Assembly: GCF_029168945.1 (NCBI RefSeq)
Contig: NC_083603.1
Coordinates: forward strand, 18,290,001-18,354,000
DNA length: 64,000 nucleotides
Direction of reading: 5' to 3'
Origin: Cannabis sativa
Taxonomy: Eukaryota; Streptophyta; Magnoliopsida; Rosales; Cannabaceae
In this document: positions 12,541 to 24,220 of the stretch, in pieces
Position numbering within the stretch: the first letter of the stretch is position 1
Layout: every line of letters starts with the position of its first letter
Translations under genes and position numbers: made by a program
The notes under the pieces: generated by a model
Seen by the model: the letters and a program-made list of their open reading frames with translations, nothing else
Database searches by the model: none
Told to the model about the DNA's origin: nothing

Positions 12541-15300
12541 AGAGTTGTATTTTCTTTGATTCTCTTTATTTATTCTATTTATTTTAAATATATATTTATT
12601 TAATTAACATTTCCAATTTAGAATGAAAAATTCTAAATATAAATTTTAATTTAATATTTATAAATTTTACTTAGATGGTTATGAAAATAACATGAATTAT
12701 TTCCATCTTAGTAATAATTTCCAATAAATATTTAGAAAAATATTCAATTTAAGTTGTTACAAAATTAATTTAAATTAATTTACAACTCAAATTTTATTTT
12801 CTATAAATATATATATATTGCATTCCGAAAAATTAAAGTATTTAAGAATACAATTTTCGAAAAATGCATGTTAAAATAAAAAATAAATCCTGGAAAAATT
12901 ATTCTAATTTAATGTTGGCCCAAAATTAATTAATAAAATAAATTTACAACAAAAAATATAATTTTCCTATTTAATTAAATATATATATAAGAAAATTTTC
13001 AAATATTTAAGTATGATGATGAAAATCAACTTAAATATTAATTTTCTATTTAATTAAATACACTAGAAAAATACTTCAAGCAAAAATATCACCTATCTAG
13101 ATTTTCCTTTGACTAATTAATTCAATTTCTAATAATATACTTTAATTCAATTTATTTTAAATTAATCAATAAATGAAAAAATCATTGATTTAAGTTGATC
13201 CAAGAATTAATTAAAATAAATAATTAACTTAATCTATTTTTCAAATAAAATTTGAAATTCCAGCATTTAAGAAATGCAATTTCGAAATTTGATTAATAAA
13301 ATAAAAAAAAATATTTTGAAAATTATTTAAATTCAGTTGAAAAAATAAATTTCAACTAAAAATAATTTTCTATTTAATTAAATGTCATGAAAAATAAATA
13401 TTTAAGTATGATGATAAAAATCAACTTAGATATTTAATTTTCAAATTAATTAAATGTATTAAATTCAAGAATAAATAATTAAGTGTAGAGAAGGCTTAAT
13501 TATTAATCTCTAGTTTAATACTAGGAAAAAATATACTTAAAATAAATTGTACCAAAATTAATTATTTAAATAATTAATTTCACAATGTATAATATTTTCC
13601 TATTTAATATTAGAAATAATAAGTAGTCTAGAAATAACTATCTAGAAAATATCTTATTTGACTAAGTATCTTTTCCACAAAATTTGAAAAAAAAAATATC
13701 TAATTTAAGTTGTATTAAAAAATCTAGAACTTAAATATTTTCAAATTTAAATTTAATTAAATATCAAAAATTAAGTTGTAACCACTTAATTTAAAAAATA
13801 TTCCATTTTAAGTTAATATTCGAAAAGATATTAACTTAAAAAATATCTAAAGAATCTTAATAACCAATGCCTAAAATTCCTCAACTTAATTTTGAAATTT
13901 TAAATCCAAAAGATATTCAGATTTAAGTTGGTTAGTTGTAGATAACTAAATATCAACTTAAATAAGAATATTTATTGAAAAATTTAAATTAAGTTCCAGA
14001 AAGAATCTAGATGGTTATAATTCTATATTTAATTAAATACAAGAAAATACATATAGTTTAGCTTAGAATAAAGAATTCTTTAAACTATAATTTTCTTAAA
14101 TTAATTTCAAAATAAATGAAATTAATTATGTTGCTAATCAATTTTATTAGGTTAAACTAGTTTAATTAACCTAGTATAGTTATTCAAATCAGGCAAATGG
14201 GCCTTCACAATTGGGGTGGTTCATGTGAGGGGGTGCTGAGTTCAGTATGTCGTACCCACTACTATGGCATCCAACTCTCACACAAGGCCCAAAAGAGAGG
14301 AATTTAACCTTAATAAGAACAACTGTTATTAATTGAATAGGCCCAATAACTAAATGGGCCTAAATAAATTCTATCAAGAGCTATGATAATTTATTTTAGC
14401 AACAACAACCTATATGCATCTATAATAAAATTAAACACATAGGCTCACACAGGCACACTTTGGATGGATCCTATCATGTTGCTAGGTCATACACAGATGA
14501 AAGAAGATTGTAAATATACACATTTACAAATTATTATCTTGACCAAGGGAGCCATCAGATCATTAGATCTGGCAAAAAGTAACCATGGCTATTTGCAATC
14601 AAGTAATAATAGGTTTTGAAAACTTACACACAAGTTAAAACACATACTCCTGCAACAAGGTTAGCTGGATAGTTGGATGTAGGATTTATTTAATTTTAAA
14701 TTAAATAATTAATTTCGAAAAATTATAAAAAAAATTCGAAAAATTTAAAAAAAAAATTGAAAAAATAAAAAATTTCGAAATTTAATTAAATATTTAAATT
14801 TAAAATTAAACCTACAATTTTTGAAAAATTAGATTTCAACCAACCTAAATATCATTTCAAAAAATTTGCTAACTACTTTTAAATTTTAAATGTTATTTTA
14901 TAAATAAAAATTAAATAAAAAATTAGAAAAGATAAATAAATATCTTTTTCAAATTTTAAATGTAATTTAAATAAATAAAATAACAAAATTTAAAAAATTA
15001 GCAAAATATCTTATATCATTTAAAAATTACATGATTATAATTATCTTATTTTAAATTTAAAATAAGATAAGATATAATCAAATTTTAAAATAAGATAGAT
15101 TTTTAAGCAAGAAGATAGATACTAATTCTATTCAAATTCAAATTACACTAATATCTTGAATTAAATTAAAAAAATATTAAACTACTTCAAAATGATAATT
15201 AGAATTGAATTAGGAATAGTAATAGTATAAATATAGAACTACACAAAAAATCGGAAGTTAATTCCATGAAAAAGCATGAAAAATCGAAGAAAAACGAAAA
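12541..15300 (-). other. Long AT-rich leader of element A
   Basis: About 2.7 kb of strongly AT-rich non-coding sequence, with a less AT-rich core at 14190-14300 (GGGCCTTCACAATTGGGGTG, CAGTATGTCGTACCCAC). Element C has the same core at 30500-30570 and matching flanks. B lacks it, so it marks the A/C subfamily. Confidence 0.75.
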
Positions 15301-15610
15301 AATTGTAAGCTGTAAGGACAGTTTTCGCGATCGCAGGAAAATTTCAGCACAGCTCCGATTTTTTCAAATCTTCAAAAATTCATAACTAATTCAAATAAAA
15401 TCGAAATTGAGTTCTGTAAAAGGCTAACTTGCTTAATTTTTTCCATACTATCCAATAAAAATAATTCCAGAAACAGAATCGCAATTATTTTTCACGAAAA
15501 TTTACAAACATCAATCAATCATCAAATAACACTCAATACAACATGATACCATCCAAAAAACATACAAACAATCGTTTTAAAGTCCAAATTTCTTGCAAGT
15601 AAATCAATTA

Positions 15611-15627
15611 CCATGGCTCTGAGGCCA
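15611..15627 (-). other. Primer-binding site of copia A
   Basis: The element strand reads TGGCCTCAGAGCCATGG, two bases inside the 5' LTR end. The usual copia initiator-Met site begins TGGTATCAGAG, so two bases (TA to CC) are changed. Confidence 0.8.
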
Positions 15628-15629
15628 GT

Positions 15630-17539
15630 TGTTGGAAATTATTTTACCAGGATCTTAGATCTACTCACAAGTATGTTGATTAACACCCTAAATATGAACT
15701 TTCTAAAACGATGAAATAAACACATATAAAGTTTAGGAAACCTTACATTGGGTGCAGCGGAATATAATGACTCCTTCCGTTCAGATATCTAGCCCTTGAT
15801 TCCTTTCTGTAGCAGAGCATTATCAATATCTGAACCTGGATCTCTTTCTCTGAATCTTTGATGCTGAAACTCCTTTTGCTGAATGTCTTTCTTCACGATC
15901 TTCCTCACTATGATTGAGGTATCACTTGCTGTGTGTGGGCACTACTCATACACTAAGGATTTTTGAAATTTGAGAAGAAGAAAGAGAGAGTGGGTTTGGC
16001 CAAAGATAGGGAGAGAGAAGGCTCAGGTTTTTCTGATTCAGAAGTGTCAGAAGAAAAGTGTAGAAATTTAGTGTAAATTTCATGAAGCCTTCACTATCTA
16101 TTTTAGCATTCCACTAGGGTTAGGTTTGAATTATTTGGCATTAAAATAATGAAAATATCAGAGGGAAAAACCCTACAAAAGTGGCCGGCCCTATACATGT
16201 GGATTTGGGCCTCACTTTTTGCAATTTTGCAGTTTTATCTTTTCTGCATCTGATTTTCTCAAAAACGCCAATTTTCTAATTCAACCATTTAAATGTCAAT
16301 TCTAACTATTTAATAACTATAAATAATTATTAAATAATATTGTCATTTATCATATTTATTAATTGAACCATACAAAGTACCATGATTAACAAATATGCCC
16401 CTATAAACTCTTTCTTTACAATTTCGCCCTTACTTAGTGAAAAATTAACAAATAGACATACTCTAATTTGAGAATTATAATTGATTAATCAAAACCAATT
16501 ACATGAGTCTTACAAGCAATATTATCTCAACTAGTGGGGGGACCATGGGTCTATATAACCGAGCTTCCAATAAGTAGATCAAGAATTTAGCACTAAAATT
16601 CACTAACTTATTAATTCTTCGTTGAATCCACGCATAGAACTTAGAATTGCACTCTCAGTATATAGAATGCTCTATATGTTCCACCATATATAGACACATC
16701 ATTAGTTATCCATTGTTATAATCCTAATTTGATCAATGATCCTCTATATGAATGATCTACACTGTAAAAGGGATTAAATTACCGTTACACCCTACAATGT
16801 ATTTATTCCTTAAAACACTTGACCCCGTATAAATGATATTTCAGCTTATGTGAAATGAGTACTCCACCATTTATGTTCGGTTGGTCAAGCTCGAAGGAGA
16901 TCATCCTTTGCTTACTATTCGCCAGATAGAAGCTATAGATTCCATGTTTATGCTAGCGCTCCCACTCAATTGCACTACCGTGTTCCCAAAATGTACGTAT
17001 CACCCTGACCTAAAAGTAGGCTTAACTAACAAATCAAAGAACACGAATAGCCTTTCAAGATTGAGTCGAATCATAACAGGATTAAGAACATTTGATCTAG
17101 GATCAACTACGCGATATTGACTTGAATAGATATTACGGTAAGTTTAATAAATCTAAGTCAAAGTTCAATATCGGTCCCTTTCCATGCATACTCCATGCAT
17201 CCAACCTGAGCTTTACTTTAACCAATGCTCTGGAAAGAACATAGCACTTCTCCAAATGCAAGAAAACTCTGTTGTAGATTATGATATCAGTAAAACCCTA
17301 TGTCTGATAAATCTAGGAAACTTTATTCACATAGTCATGTTTACTTTCCAATGTGTTGACGGCACAATAAACAGGATCAAGTATGTGAAAAGGGTTTCAG
17401 ATGAATTTATACATTATGTACATATAATCATGAAATAAATCATGTGAACCATGCAACATTAAATGTTATTTCTGATCTATATTAATAAGTAAATCTGATT
17501 ATATTGAAATGAGTTTTATTTAGGGCATAAAACCCAACA
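15630..17539 (-). repeat. 5' LTR of copia A
   Basis: About 1.9 kb and nearly identical to 7431-9338. It carries the same altered TATA position. Confidence 0.93.
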
Positions 17540-17544
17540 GACTT

Positions 17545-18076
17545 AACTAAGAAATCAAAGAACATGTGTAAGACTTCTGAGATTGAACCTAACCATATCA
17601 GGATTAAGATCATTTGATCTAAGATCAACTAGATGATATTAAATTGAATAGATATTACGGTAAGTTTAATATATCTAAATTAAAGTTCAATATCGGTCCC
17701 TTCCGATGCATACTCCATACATCCAACACAAGCTTTACTTTAAGCAATGCCCTGGAAAGAGCATAGCGCTTATCCAAGGTGCAAGTAAACTATGTTGTAG
17801 ATTGTCATATCCGTTAAACCCTGTGTACTGATAAATCTAGGAATATATATTTAATCACATAATCTTGATTACTTTCCACTGTGCTGACTACACATTAAAC
17901 AAGAACATAAATGTGATAAGGGTTTGGATGAATTTATAAATCAATTAAATAAGTAAATGATAACATGAACCAAATGACACACAAATTAGTGAAAAATAAT
18001 TCTGTTTCTTTATTGATATTTTAAAGAATAAAGATTACATTGAAATGGAGTTTTAGTTAGGGCATAAAACCCAACA
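17545..18076 (-). repeat. 3' LTR of copia B, part 2
   Basis: It continues B's LTR after the element A insertion, ending AAAACCCAACA at 18076. The polypurine tract (ACTCCCACTTGC on the plus strand) follows at 18077. Confidence 0.9.
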
Positions 18077-18104
18077 ACTCCCACTTGCACTAATATAAAA
18101 CTAA

Positions 18105-18518
18105 TCAGTACATTTCAATTAATCCTAAATTCTGACGGTGCTTTTCGAATGCAGTTCCTGCCAAGACCTTGGTGAATAGATCAGCTAGGTTGTCCTTTGT
18201 GTCCACTTTCTCCACCGCTACATCCCCTCTTGCCACATATTCTTTGATGATGTGATACTTTCTTTTGATGTGCATGCTTCTCTTATGGCTTTGAGGCTCC
18301 TTACTGTTGGTTATGGCTCCAGTGTTATCACAAAGCAAAACCAGTGGTTTTTCCATTTCAGGGACGACACCGAGTCCAGTGAAGAACTTTCTAAGCCAGA
18401 CAAGTTCTTTGGCAGCCTCTGCAGCAGCTATGTATTCTGCCTCCATGGTAGAGTCTGAAATCGCGGTTTGTTTAGCAATTCTCCAAACCACTACTCCACC
18501 CCCAAGAGTAAACACCAT
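18105..18518 (-). pseudogene. Copia RNase H domain of element B
   Basis: An open frame of 137 codons covering the C-terminal RNase H of Ty1/copia Pol, which would remove the RNA strand of the RNA:DNA hybrid. Visible marks are SGM-like entry VFTLGGGVVVW, SDSTMEAEYIAAAEAAKE (acidic residue in MEAEY, about residue 26-28), LLCDNTGAI (Asp about 64), and HIKRKYHIIKEYV, DNLADLFTKVL near the end. These are the usual conserved blocks, and the frame ends at a natural-looking stop (IEMY-stop) 28 bp from the LTR. The true protein would begin upstream; the segment 18519-18658 linking it to the RT piece has frameshifts. It is part of a dead polyprotein. Confidence 0.85.
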
Positions 18519-18658
18519 CCCAGATGAGATTTCTTGTCATCAAGACATGCCTGGAAATCTGAATCAGTATAGCCTACGGGATTTAAAGCACCACCCTTGT
18601 AGACTAACACGAATTGCCTTGTACTCTTCAAGTACTTCAAAATATGCTTAACAGCATT

Positions 18659-18991
18659 CTAATGTTCCTGTCTTGGATTTGTCTGATACCTGCTCACGAT
18701 TCCTACTGCATAACAGATGTCAGGTCTAGTGCAGAACATAGCATACATTAGACTCCCAACTGCAGAAGCATAAGGAACCCTTCTCATGTCCTCTATCTCT
18801 TGAGGATTAGTGGGACATTGTTCCTTAGATAGACGGATACCATATCTAGAGGGCATAGTCGCCCCTTTGGTGTTGGTCATTGAGAATCTCTCTAAAACTT
18901 TATCAATGTAAGTAGTTTGATAGAGAGAAAGGGATCTGTTCTTCCAGTTTGTGATTATTTGAATACCGAGAACATAGGCAGCTTCACCCAA
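18659..18991 (-). pseudogene. Copia reverse transcriptase, C-terminal part of element B
   Basis: Reads GEAAYVLGIQI, then YIDKVLERFSM, then YASAVGSLMYAMFCTRPDICYAVGIVSRYQ. These are the connection blocks that follow the YVDD active site in copia RT. The palm with YVDD should lie just upstream. Instead, on the element strand, about 30 codons earlier the sequence reads VFVSTNATFLEDDYI, the block that ends integrase and precedes RT. Most of the RT is therefore deleted at about 18990-19010. No polymerase activity is possible from this copy. Confidence 0.85.
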
Positions 18992-18999
18992 ATACTACT

Positions 19000-19451
19000 T
19001 TACTTTGTGGTTAGAAATTCTTAATATAGTCATCTTCAAGGAAAGTGGCGTTTGTGGAAACAAACACCTTATCATCCTTGCGACTATAAAATAGTCCACC
19101 CCTAGTCTCTTCAAGATTTCCAACAAACATGCAAACCTCAGTTCGCTTTTCAAGTTTGCCATCTTTCTTTCTTAAGACATGAGCAGGGCACCCCTAGATT
19201 CTATAATGGCGTCAACTAGGTGTACGACCATTCCATAGTTCTAAACGTGTCTTAGGGACTTATTTAGATGAAATAACATTTAAAATGTCGGTCGCCATCT
19301 GAATTGCATATCCCCAGAAGGACGTAGGTAGAGTTGAGTAGCTAAGCATGGGCCTAACCATTTCCAAAAGTGTGCGATTTCTTCTTTCTGCAAATCTGTT
19401 TTGCTGTGGAGTGCTAGGGGCAGTCAATTGGGATTCAATGCCAAGTTCGAT
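19000..19451 (-). pseudogene. Degraded integrase C-terminal segment of element B
   Basis: Short frames with stops carry recognisable remnants of the copia integrase core end and tail, including the VFVSTNATFLEDD block near 19040-19075. The expected integrase Glu region is not in an open frame. It links the readable integrase at 19452-20225 to the RT remnant. Confidence 0.6.
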
Positions 19452-20225
19452 CTAATGATCTTTGAACTGCATATCCATATATTCTCCAGTCCTATCAGTT
19501 CGCAAGATCTTTAACGTTTTACCCAATTGGTTTTGAGCCAATGCTAGAAATTCCTGAAACTTTTCAAACGTTTCAGATTTCTTATGCATAAGGTAAATGT
19601 GACCATGTCTAGAGTAATCGTCAATGAAAGTGACAAAGTACTCATAACAACCTCTAGCTTTGACATTCAGTGGTCCACATAGATCTGAATGTACTATGCC
19701 TTGTGGTTCCTTGGCATGCTCTCCCTTTGCAGAGAAAGAACGTTTGGTCATCTTTCCTTCTAAGCAAGACTCGCATATAGGTAATTCACCTAAGACGAAA
19801 TTTTTAAATGGACCGTCTTTGGTTAACCTATTGAGTCTGTCATAGCCTATGTGACCTAAACGTAAATGCCATAGATATGTCTCATTATCATTATCGATCT
19901 TTTGCTTTTTATGGTTTCTAGGTTTAGCTACTTTAAACAGTTCGTTATGAAGCGCAAATGGTTCGTCTGGTCGTAGAACATAAAGCCCCTGTTCCATGGA
20001 TGCAACACAAATATGAATGTCATTTCGAGAAATGGTAGAACCAGAACTCGAAAAATCTAATTTGTATTGTTGCAATTGTAAGCATGAAACAGAAATCAAA
20101 TTTCTACTGAAATTTGGAATGTATGAGACATTGTCTAATTCCAAAATTCTTTTTTGAAACTTGAGTTTGGCTTTTCCTCTAACTCTAACTGATACCATTT
20201 CGCCATTACCAACCTTAAGTTTCAA
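19452..20225 (-). pseudogene. Copia GAG-pre-integrase and integrase core of element B
   Basis: 257 codons. The N-terminal half carries the protease tail and GAG-pre-integrase domain (NVSYIPNFSRNLISVS, then YLWHLRLGHIGYDRL). The zinc-binding HHCC set is H120, H125, C151 and C154 (CESC). The integrase core follows: GIVHSDLCGPL (first catalytic Asp, about 181), YFVTFIDDYSR, and LRTDRTGEY (second Asp about 244, normally RSDRGGEY). The catalytic Glu is not reached before the frame breaks. Integrase would insert the cDNA into the host chromosome. One TGA at 20229-20231 separates this frame from the protease frame, and the two are otherwise in phase. Confidence 0.88.
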
Positions 20226-20228
20226 CTC

Positions 20229-20840
20229 TCATGATTTCAAATAATTCCATTTTTCAAGCAATTCTAATGAACAACTGACATGGTTTGTAGATCCAGAATC
20301 AAGAATCCAAATGGATTTATCATTCTCTAAAACACATGATTCGAAAACTAAAGCATCACTGCTTAATCGTTTTTGAATTGTTGTTATTGCTGGTTCAATC
20401 TGTTGTGAAGGATAATCCGAGGAAGTGAAATCACTTTCTCTAATCTTCTCAACTGAGCTTGAAGTAGTAGGATTGTTAGAGCTATGAACTCTTTGCTCTT
20501 CAGAGTGAACAATTCCCAGCTTAGCTGCTTTCTTGAATTTCATGTTCATCATGAGCAAGTGTGAAGTATTACTTCGACCAGGAGTCTTATTCACACTTTC
20601 AAGTGCATTCTTAAAGGCAATTTCTAGATGAGTGTTGGAATGTGGGTTGTACATTTTTGGCACTACAAATATCAATAAACAAAAGTAAGTTTTGGTCAAT
20701 AAATTCATACACAAGTTCAGAAAATAACAAGTAATTAGATATGTTTGCAAAAATACTAAAACTCTAACATATTTATATTTTCCAAGGTTTCCAACATAAT
20801 GAAATACAGTGTCCCGGTAGGCGAGAGTCAAAGATAACAT
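20229..20840 (-). pseudogene. Gag tail and protease of element B
   Basis: A 203-codon frame. Its N-terminal 60 or so residues are hydrophobic and probably not genuine coding sequence. The middle is Ser/Thr-rich and the end reads SIWILDSGSTNHVSC. DSGST is the aspartic protease active site of Ty1/copia, which would process Gag-Pol. The usual CCHC zinc knuckle of Gag is not visible, so most of gag is lost or replaced. A single TGA ends the frame at 20229-20231. Confidence 0.8.
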
Positions 20841-21769
20841 TAGTTGAATAGAGTAGTCAGCTCATCTAAAATGAAAACCATTTTAGCAACCTTTTATTCG
20901 ATCAAAATGAGAATCCAACGTTGTCCCGGTAGGCGAGAGTCAAGGTTATTCTCACTTGATGAGCTTCCACCATTGTTTCATGTTTTATAAGTTTATCTCT
21001 AAGTAGTCACCGTAGGGGAGAGTCTAATAGAGACGAAAACTTAAAAAACACTTATCAAATGAGATGTTACGGTGTTAAATGCTTTCAACGAATAACCATC
21101 GATAAGGGGGACGAAGTCTAGCGTCTCGAGGTTATATTGAAAATATTTAACTATTGTAAGACCAACAATGGAGATCGAATATCTCTTTGATTAAAGCTCA
21201 TTATTTAAAAAAAAAATGTATTTTTAATTAATCATTTATTTTAATCCATATATTTTAATAATGAAAATCAATTAATTTAAAGTTGGTCCAAAATTCATTA
21301 AAAATTAATTTAACTTTAATTTAATATCCTTTTTCTGATTTTATAACTTCATTTAAATAAAAAAAATAACAAAATTTAAAAGTTAGCATAATTTTATATT
21401 TCTATTAAAAATATCATGATTAAGATAATCTTATTTTAAATTTAAATAAGGTCAATTTATTTAAAAAAAAAATAGAATAATTTAAAAAATATTAATATCT
21501 GACCTTAAATTTAAAAAATAAGATAAAATAATCAAATTTTAAAAAGAAGATAATTAATTAAGCAAAAAAAAAAATAGATTTTTACCTATTTTCAAGTTCA
21601 AATTACACTAATATCTTAAATTAATTTTAAAAATTCTAATTAATTTAATTCTGATAATTAGATTTAAAATATGAAAAATAAAAATCAAAATACAAAACTA
21701 CACAAAAAATCAGAAATTAATTCCATGAAATAGCATGAAAAATCGAAGAAAATCGAAAAAAATTGTGAG
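20841..21769 (-). other. Element B leader, motif pair and AT-rich part
   Basis: No gene. The inverse of GACTCTCGCCTACCGGGAC occurs at about 20812-20832 (straddling the start) and 20922-20942, with a diverged third copy near 21005-21025 (GTCACCGTAGGGGAGAGTC). From 21190 to 21720 it is very AT-rich. Confidence 0.7.
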
Positions 21770-21975
21770 ATGTACGGATGGTTTGCGTTGCATACTCATC
21801 CGCCCGCGCCCACAGAGTGCACAGCCGAGAAAACTCGGCGCCAGGGGCTGTCGGCAGGATTTTTGTGCGCGCAGAAGGGGATTTCAGACATCCCTGGGCG
21901 TGTCCCTCGGACAGTTGCTTGTCCGAACACGCTCCTGACCGAAAGAAGCTCGGTTCCACGCGCGTGAGGGAGAGT
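21770..21975. other. GC-rich island in element B leader
   Basis: About 200 bp of strongly GC-rich sequence in an AT-rich leader. It contains the perfect stem GCCGAG-AAAA-CTCGGC (21824-21839). Overlapping open frames occur on both strands but none resembles a known protein. The same position in E holds a different GC-rich sequence, and in A and C a much shorter one. Confidence 0.75.
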
Positions 21976-22239
21976 GATCACTCTATCTTTTTTCAAAACT
22001 TCAAAAAATCATAACTAATTCAAATAAAATCGAAATCAAATTCTGTAAAAAAAAATAAATTGCTTAATTTTTTCCAAACTATCACATAAAAATAATTCCA
22101 GAAACAAAAATTCAATTATTTTTCATAAAATTTGACAAGCATCAATCAATCATCATATAACACACATATCAACATGAAACCATCCAAATATATCACACAA
22201 ATCGTTTTAAGTCCAAATTTCTTGAAAGTAAATTAATTA

Positions 22240-22256
22240 CCATGGCTCTGAGGCCA
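22240..22256 (-). other. Primer-binding site of copia B
   Basis: Element strand TGGCCTCAGAGCCATGG, identical to A and C and different from E. Confidence 0.8.
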
Positions 22257-22258
22257 GT

Positions 22259-24117
22259 TTTTGGAAATATTTTACCAGGATGTTAGATTTACTAACAAGT
22301 ATGTTGTTTAACATCCTAAATATGAAATAAACACATATAAACTATGAGAAACCTTACAGTGACTACAGCGGAATATAATGTCTCCTTCCACTCAGATCTC
22401 TAACCCTTGTATCCTTTCTGTCGCAGAGTATCACCAAGATCTGAGCCCGAATGTCCTTCTATTGAATCTGGATTCTTCACGATCTTCCACACTATGATTG
22501 AGGTACCACTTGATGTGTGTGGGCACTCACTCTATCACTCAAGGGTTCGGTTTCAGAAGTGAAGAAGAGGAAGAGAGGGTGGCGACTAGGTTAAGGGAGA
22601 AGGCACTCAGTTTTTCTCTAAAGGAATTAAGATGCATCATCTTTTTCCTGAAGCCATCACTACCTATTTATAGGATGCCACTTAGGGTTAGGTTAGAATT
22701 ATTTGGCATAAAAATAATGAAAAAATAAATGATAAAAGCCTACATAAGTGGCCGGCTTAGGCTTAGGATATTGGGCCCCACTTTTGGAATTTTGTATTTT
22801 TATCATTTCTACATCTCATTTTCTCAAAAATGCCAATTTTCCAATTTAACCATTTAAGTGCCAATTCCATTTATTTAATAACTAAAAATCAATTATTAAA
22901 CAATAATGTCATTTAATATATTTATTAATTAGACTAACCAAAGTCTCTTAATTAACAAATGTACCCTAGAAACTCTTTCTTCACAATTTTGCCCTTACTT
23001 AGTGAAAATTCATAAACTAGACATAGTCTAATTTTAGAATTATAATTGATTAATCAAAATCAATTAACTAAGTCTTACAAGAAGTATTGTCCCAACAAGT
23101 ATGGGAACCATGGGCCTATATATCCGAGCTTCCAATAAGCATACTAAGAACTTACTAAGTAAATTCACTGACTTATTAATTCCTTGTTGCATCCACGCAT
23201 AGAACTTAGAATTGCACTCTCAGTTGTATAGAACGCTCTATATGTTCCACCATATAGATACGCTATTAATTATCCATTGTTATAATCCCAAATTTGATCA
23301 ATGATCCTCTATAGATGATTTACATTGTATAGGGATTAAATTAAAGTTACACCATTCAATGTATTTTATCCTTAAAACACTTAGCCCTGTATAAATGATA
23401 TTTCAGCGAACTAAAATGAGTACTCAACCATTTATCTCTGTTTTGCCAAGCTCGAAGGAAATCATCATTTCACTTCTATTTTCCAGATAGAAGCTATCGA
23501 TTCCATATTTATGTTTAGCGCTCCCACTCAATTGCACTACCATATTCCTAAAATGTATGTATCACCCTGACCCAAAAGTAGGCTTAACTAACAAATCAAA
23601 GAACATGCGTAATACTCCTGAGATTGAACCTAACCATATCAGGATTAAGATCATTTGATCTAAGATCAACTAGATAATATTGAATTGAATAGATATTACG
23701 GTAAGTTTAATATATCTAAATCAAAGTTCAATATCGGTCCCTTCCGATGCATACTCCATGCATCCAACCCAAGCTTTACTTTAACCAATGCCCTGGAAAG
23801 AGCATAGCGCTTATCCAAGGTGCAAGTAAACTATGTTGTAGATTGTCATATCAGTTTAACCTTGTGTACTGATAAATCTAGAAATATATATTTAATCACA
23901 TAATCTTGATTACTTTCCACTGTGCTGACGACACAATAAACGAGAACATAAATATGATAAGGGTTTGGATGAATTTATAAATCAAATAAACAAGTAAATG
24001 ATAACTTGAACCAAATGACACACAAATTAGTGAAAAATACTTCTGTTTCTTTATTGATATTTTAAAGAATAAAGATTACATTGAAATGGAGTTTTATTTA
24101 GGGCATAAACCCCAACA
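22259..24117 (-). repeat. 5' LTR of copia B
   Basis: On the plus strand it starts TTTTGGAAATATTTTACC (the TG is mutated to TT) and ends AAACCCCAACA. It pairs with 6086-7430 plus 17545-18076. Confidence 0.9.
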
Positions 24118-24220
24118 ATCGGATCCATCAAATGTTTTAGATTCAGTATGAATTGGATTGAATTGGATCCATCCAACCTAACAAAAAAGGTAAAAATTCA
24201 ATTTTAATTTTCATATATAC

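Larger units (their letters stand above)
7431..17539 (-). mobile_element. Copia element A, young non-autonomous copy inside B's 3' LTR
   Basis: The ends are TGTTGGAAATT (7431) and AAACCCAACA (17539). Flanks are GGCTT (7426-7430) and GACTT (17540-17544); uninterrupted LTRs of this family read GGCTT here, so the right copy has one mutation. The LTRs are 7431-9338 and 15630-17539 and are nearly identical by eye, so insertion was recent. The interior is 6.3 kb. It has a PBS, a long AT-rich leader, a ruined pol (9345-11290) and a purine tract, but no long open frame. It matches element C in the opposite orientation. Confidence 0.92.
6086..24117 (-). mobile_element. Copia element B, complete ends, split by copia A
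   Basis: A Ty1/copia retrotransposon in minus orientation. The perfect 5-bp target duplication ATCGG lies at 6081-6085 and 24118-24122. Its 5' LTR is 22259-24117, the PBS is 22240-22256, the interior 18077-22256, and the 3' LTR is 6086-7430 plus 17545-18076 (split by element A). The order protease, integrase, RT, RNase H is that of Ty1/copia. The two LTRs differ by many substitutions and small indels (for example about 20 bp missing near 22324), so B is clearly older than A. The pol frame is interrupted and the RT palm is missing. Confidence 0.9.

Noticed and set aside
21717..22014. Several overlapping frames on both strands in the GC-rich island of B
   Set aside because: Few stops because of GC content; no domain, and the sequence is not shared with other copies.
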